Positions 60,701 through 64,000 of a stretch of 64,000 nt of DNA are shown one piece after another; within the stretch, counting starts at the first letter, position 1, and each line of letters opens with the position of its first letter. Source of the stretch: Ostrinia nubilalis (Eukaryota; Arthropoda; Insecta; Lepidoptera; Crambidae). The notes below the pieces were generated by a model. It was not told the origin of the DNA. It was given only the letters and a program-made list of their open reading frames with translations, and searched no databases. Made by a program: the position numbers and the translations under genes. Location: contig NC_087096.1 in NCBI RefSeq assembly GCF_963855985.1, forward strand, positions 8,866,001-8,930,000, given 5' to 3'.

Positions 60701-62966
60701 GACGGATAACGATTAGCTGAAAACCTTGAAAACAAATGAGACCTATTTTCATTAATTAATACCTAGAAGTTGCCGTAGTGAAGCAATTTAATTGAATTAA
60801 AGTAAAAAAAACACTCATTCAAGGAGAGAACAAATATCGAAAATTATTTACTTAGAATGTCCACCAAGGTGCCGAATCTTCAGCCAATTCCAATATTTCC
60901 ATACTAACACGACAAACGTCCTGTTCTCTTGTTTTCTCTCTATAGGCAGGTTTTTAAATAGAGCCGCCCCTAGAACTGATGTCTCCCAATGCTGAAAACA
61001 ACAATATGTAACTACATCACCTTTATCCTTACACCTACTTCCATATCGCTGCTTAAAAATAAATAAAAAAGATTATCTTCATTTGTTTTGACTAATTAAA
61101 TTAATTCTTACATATCGTCAAATACTCATAAGGTGCCTTTACACCATGTCTCATTATTTTTTACCCTACCAGTGCTTCAAGACAAACATTTGACAAGCGG
61201 CAAAAAGAAGCGTAGCAACAAACTCAGTGATCACTGAAACTACCTAGTTCTAAATAAAAAAGGCCACGAATTAAAAAAAGAAATATTTGAAAATTAAATT
61301 TAGATGATTCTAGCAACATTTTCATATTAAAAGTGATTTTGGATAATTTTCGTTCATGGCTCTGACGACTTTACATACTTATAATACACGAAAGTATGAA
61401 GTATTAATATACTAAGCCGTGTAGAACAAAAATTGTGACTCTCTAAGATTGTGATTGCTATCACCACAACCACAACCTAATGTAGTCAGTTTCGAGTGTA
61501 TTGTAGTGACGTAATGTGCCGAGAAGTTTATAGTTAACAAATGAACTCTTATCTTTTAAGGTGACCGTAAAAACGTTTCAGTTAATTACATGCCAATTTA
61601 GTATAACTTATACTTTATGAAGTGACATAAATTGTATTCTGAACAATTCTAAAACTAAAACTACCTACTTATCTTATTTACCTAAATGATAAAAAATGAC
61701 TGAGTACTAATTTGATTAGTGTCGCGACAAAAACACAGCTCCGATAAAATCCGATAAGATTGATATCTACATGACATTGGCAAGAAAACCTAAGCCAACT
61801 AGCAGTAGCACCAAAATTGCCGTGGCCCAGTAATTTATGTACTATCAAAGTAAAATAATGTAGAGGTTACTGAGACAGCCCAGTCTCTGATGCAGACGAT
61901 TTTTTAGGATGGTACTTGACTTGGTGCATACAACCCGGTGAAGTGTGGAGGTGTGCGAGGGAGAGTCGCATTCCAGCCAGGTGCGCAGTTAACATCTCCG
62001 GATTTTGTAGGTACCTCCTACAACTTTTGGTAAAGTGACAACGTTAACCCCTCAGGGATCATAAGACCGCCGTTAACCAAATAAAGGTTGGCACCAACAT
62101 TAGGTAATGTTAACGTTAAAGACTTAGGCTGAGTTGCACTACCTGACTTAATTATAACGATAACCGGTGTATTTACTCGTAGTATGAAGTTTGACAGATT
62201 TTTGACGTTTGTCATAGTTAAAGTAAGATGGTGCAACCCAGCTTTAATTGGCACTTAATTGACATTTAGATGTTTTAAGTAGCTACGTATTGTTACACTT
62301 ACGAGTAGTTACTAGTGGTTTAGATACAGGAAGAATGGACGACTCTTCAATTCGACAATATCAACAATAGTCGGCATTTTCATAACATCAAACAAACTAA
62401 CGCAAACGAGTTCCGTTTGTTTGTTTGAACAACATCACTTATGATTTAATTAGGTACAACATACAACTAGGTAATCTACCTACTTATGCTACATAAATAA
62501 TTGTAATAAGTTACCTTAATCAATTAAGGCTCTATCAGCTTAAATAAAGTAAACTAATTTCGTATATTTATCAAATAAGTGCTATGTACACGTAGTTTTA
62601 ATCTTCCAGACAGTTTCCGTAATATTATGAATTAAAACAAATGAAAATATAAGTTATTTTATAATTTTAATTAAGTGGAAATACTTAATACTTACTAATG
62701 TGCCTAAGTATAATCATTAGAACTAAAAAATAATGAAACATGTTAGCGTTGTAACTTACCTTACGTTTCTCGTAATATTTGGTTACAGTATCATTAGTTA
62801 ACAACAAATAAGGCTCTTCTTTTAAACTTTCTACAATTTCACGAGAACACACGTAATCTATGAAGGTTTGAACCACCACATACACTACAGCTATAATGAA
62901 CGTTTTTTTAATGATTTGCAACACAGTGAAATTCCCTCTCAGGCACATTCGAGTTTTTATTGCCAT
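57720..62966 (-). CDS. alpha-1,3-fucosyltransferase (GT10), gene 2, five exons
   Basis: Tandem paralogue of the gene at 45287-48039 with the same predicted reaction and location. Exons are 62966-62760, 60991-60852, 59502-59254, 58686-58453 and 58182-57720 (TAG stop). GT-AG junctions have phases 0, 2, 2, 2, giving 430 residues. The membrane anchor is about residues 22-38. A stem sequon N58-D-T and the exon-1 end (YYEKRK) match gene 1. Exon 2 starts HWETS (HWVTS in gene 1) and keeps an N-R-T sequon at N92. It ends four codons later than in gene 1, at an AA|GTAAAT donor. Exon 3 holds QRWVFLSDESP; YRSDSDVPVPYG crosses the exon 3/4 junction (about 197-208). Exon 5 holds CPGH-x4-CP (278-287) and FYLAFEN...YFTEK...GAIPIVMGPP (294-328). 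Start ATG context is good (G at -3, G at +4). Introns 1-3 are enlarged by repeats. No catalytic motif looks broken, so both copies appear functional. Confidence 0.92.
58990..59135 (-). repeat. Dispersed repeat in gene 2 intron 3
   Basis: TTTCATCAAAATCGGTTCAG, TTTAATCGTGAAAGTAAGAC and (ACAG)-rich sequence, ending ATTTATAATATTAA. A common lepidopteran repeat, more distantly related to 5165-5285. Confidence 0.55.
60128..60370. repeat. Repeat cluster in gene 2 intron 2
   Basis: AACCGACTTCAACAAACGGA plus CTCTTCTCAATTCGGTTGG is an antisense tail of the family at 29195-29325. It is followed by GC-rich CGCCACGGCGGAGCGG and by TTTCCACCAAAGTGGA opposed to CCTTGGTGGAAACC, a possible inverted-repeat unit. 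Confidence 0.45.
60852..60991 (-). CDS. Gene 2 exon 2 (140 bp)
   Basis: Counterpart of gene 1 exon 2, with acceptor TTGTTTTCAG and start HWETS. Gene 1 ends this exon after HRHMT. Here the frame continues through HLGGHS to an AA|GTAAAT donor, adding four codons while keeping phase 2, so the join to exon 3 stays in frame. An earlier GT (CTTG|GTGGAC) would give phase 1 and break the frame. Confidence 0.88.
62127..62243. mobile_element. MITE family A, copy 4 (in gene 2 intron 1)
   Basis: GGCTGAGTTGCACTACCTGA at the left and GATGGTGCAACCCAGC at the right are inverted. The interior AACGATAACCGGTG and TTTTTGACGTTTGTCA match the other copies. Confidence 0.72.
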
Positions 62967-63180
62967 ACCAAATTATACCGTATTTGTGTTTTATACACTT
63001 TTATTTAAACAGTTGCATAAACATGGGACACGATTAAACACGTTGTATGCCTATCACAATCAACGATAAAATACCACTATCTACCGTGTTCCAAACCATG
63101 AAATAGTATTAGGTTACGTTTGTTTACAGCATTGATAGCAGAAACAATTGGCATAACGATGTTTCTTAAACAGCCGAAAG
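62967..63180 (-). promoter_or_regulatory. Upstream region of fucosyltransferase gene 2 with the same two blocks
   Basis: Block 1 at 63050-63068 (CCTATCACAATCAACG...) and block 2 at 63159-63175 (ATGTTTCTTAAACAGCC) match the gene 1 blocks with few changes. Distances to the start codon are about 84 and 193 bp here, against about 70 and 170 bp in gene 1. Confidence 0.45.
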
Positions 63181-63827
63181 TTTGTAAAATGGTCTCAATA
63201 CTGCCATTTAACGTACTAAATGATATTTTATGATTACATAGGTACAATGACTAATGTAATATCGGGTTTGTTAAAATATAACCAATAAAATTATAGTTTC
63301 CTCCATTACATACCTAACTCGTAGAGCATACGAGACTAAACATTTAAGGATAATACTCATAACAAGATTACCTCAACCTAAATTAGTTAAAGTACCTGGT
63401 CCCAGGAAAAGTTAAACAAATAGACCCCTGATAAAATAAATATTTTTTTTTACAATAAAGGCGAACTTAATGCTGTATTGCAATCACCTAACAGTAAAGG
63501 AAAATCCCAAACTATCGTTCATGTTAATGTTAATGGTTAATGAAAAATTTGTAAATAGGCACTCTATAGTCATTTTGATAACTCTATCCAACGCGATAAG
63601 AACGTTTGTAATGTTTCAATTGTAAATTAACAGATTAAATCTCGCTTTTTCCTAAATGAACACAATGGTCATGACGCTTTTATAATTTACATTACAACAA
63701 GGTCAGTTTTTTATTGAGCCACTATAATGCAATCTGATACTCTTCATCTCGCTATCATTATTCACAGAATACATACATAATGTCACATTTAGGGACTTTG
63801 ACCGAAATTAACATCACAAAACAGCCC
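63181..63827. other. Gene-free stretch upstream of gene 2
   Basis: AT-rich, with no element or gene recognised. Confidence 0.35.
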
Positions 63828-64000
63828 AAGCTATGTATCTGGGGGCACGGCAGTGCCCCCACCAAGTCGAGCAAAAAAGCGGCACGGCCGTACCATCCTT
63901 TTCTCGAAGCAATTCAGGCCATTTTCGACCGCCTGTAACTTCGTTGTGGATAAAACTAGAAGGCTGAATTTTCATTAGCTATGCAGGCATTGTAAAGACA
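63828..64000. repeat. GC-rich block with perfect hairpin at the right edge
   Basis: GGGGGCAC and GTGCCCCC form a perfect 8-bp stem with loop GGCA (63841-63860). AGCGGCACGGCCGTACC and TTTTCTCGAAGCAATTCAGG follow. The sequence looks like a dispersed repeat known to me from lepidopteran DNA, but I cannot name its class. It is cut by the window edge. Confidence 0.4.

Noticed and set aside
1..64000. tRNA genes, rRNA genes, CRISPR arrays, bacterial operons or viral genes
   Set aside because: None seen. The only tRNA-like match (47205-47260) is a lone B-box-like fragment without cloverleaf, and the repeats are transposon-type.

Overview
The window looks like nuclear DNA from a moth or butterfly (Lepidoptera). 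It is AT-rich, genes are split by short GT-AG introns, and the gene-free DNA is crowded with 3' ends of non-LTR retrotransposons, miniature inverted-repeat elements (MITEs) and TTAA-flanked piggyBac-like elements of the kinds familiar from lepidopteran genomes. The lepidopteran assignment rests on recognising these repeats from memory, not on a search. There is no sign of bacterial or organellar DNA.

Two complete protein-coding genes are clear, both on the minus strand and arranged head to tail: 45287-48039 and 57720-62966. Each has five exons with identical intron phases (0, 2, 2, 2). They encode type II Golgi membrane proteins of 436 and 430 residues in glycosyltransferase family GT10, the alpha-1,3-fucosyltransferases. 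The downstream copy has compact introns (209, 610, 307 and 316 bp). The upstream copy has longer, repeat-invaded introns (1768, 1349, 567 and 270 bp). They are old tandem paralogues: the catalytic C-terminal exons match at roughly half or more of their residues by eye, while the stem regions have diverged. Short sequence blocks upstream of both start codons are also shared, so the duplication carried at least part of the promoter. Both enzymes would move fucose from GDP-fucose to N-acetylglucosamine-containing glycans in the secretory pathway; the acceptor specificity of each cannot be read from sequence.

At the left edge (1-537, minus) is the 5' end of a third, incomplete gene: a two-exon start coding for a very basic, serine-rich then acidic N-terminus. 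It resembles the first protein of some insect retroelements and runs out of the window.

Between 0.5 and 45 kb there is no convincing host gene. This stretch holds: two copies each of two MITE families (A at 2.3 and 6.5 kb, B at 2.45 and 5.7 kb); a TA-flanked MITE at 4.7 kb; two piggyBac-like elements with intact TTAA flanks (14.6-15.5 and 27.7-28.6 kb); hairpin MITEs at 23.4 kb and 30.4-30.6 kb; a 1.2 kb element with terminal inverted repeats and a nested inverted repeat (24.7-25.9 kb); a 290 bp near-perfect inverted repeat at 27.3 kb; direct duplications at 13.1, 28.8 and 32.1 kb; and several LINE tails. Three coding-looking open frames (around 7.6, 14.3 and 33.5 kb) are not assignable. The 48-57 kb spacer between the fucosyltransferases contains hairpin MITEs at 50.4 and 52.4 kb and LINE fragments. 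The right edge (63.8-64.0 kb) is a GC-rich block with a perfect small hairpin.
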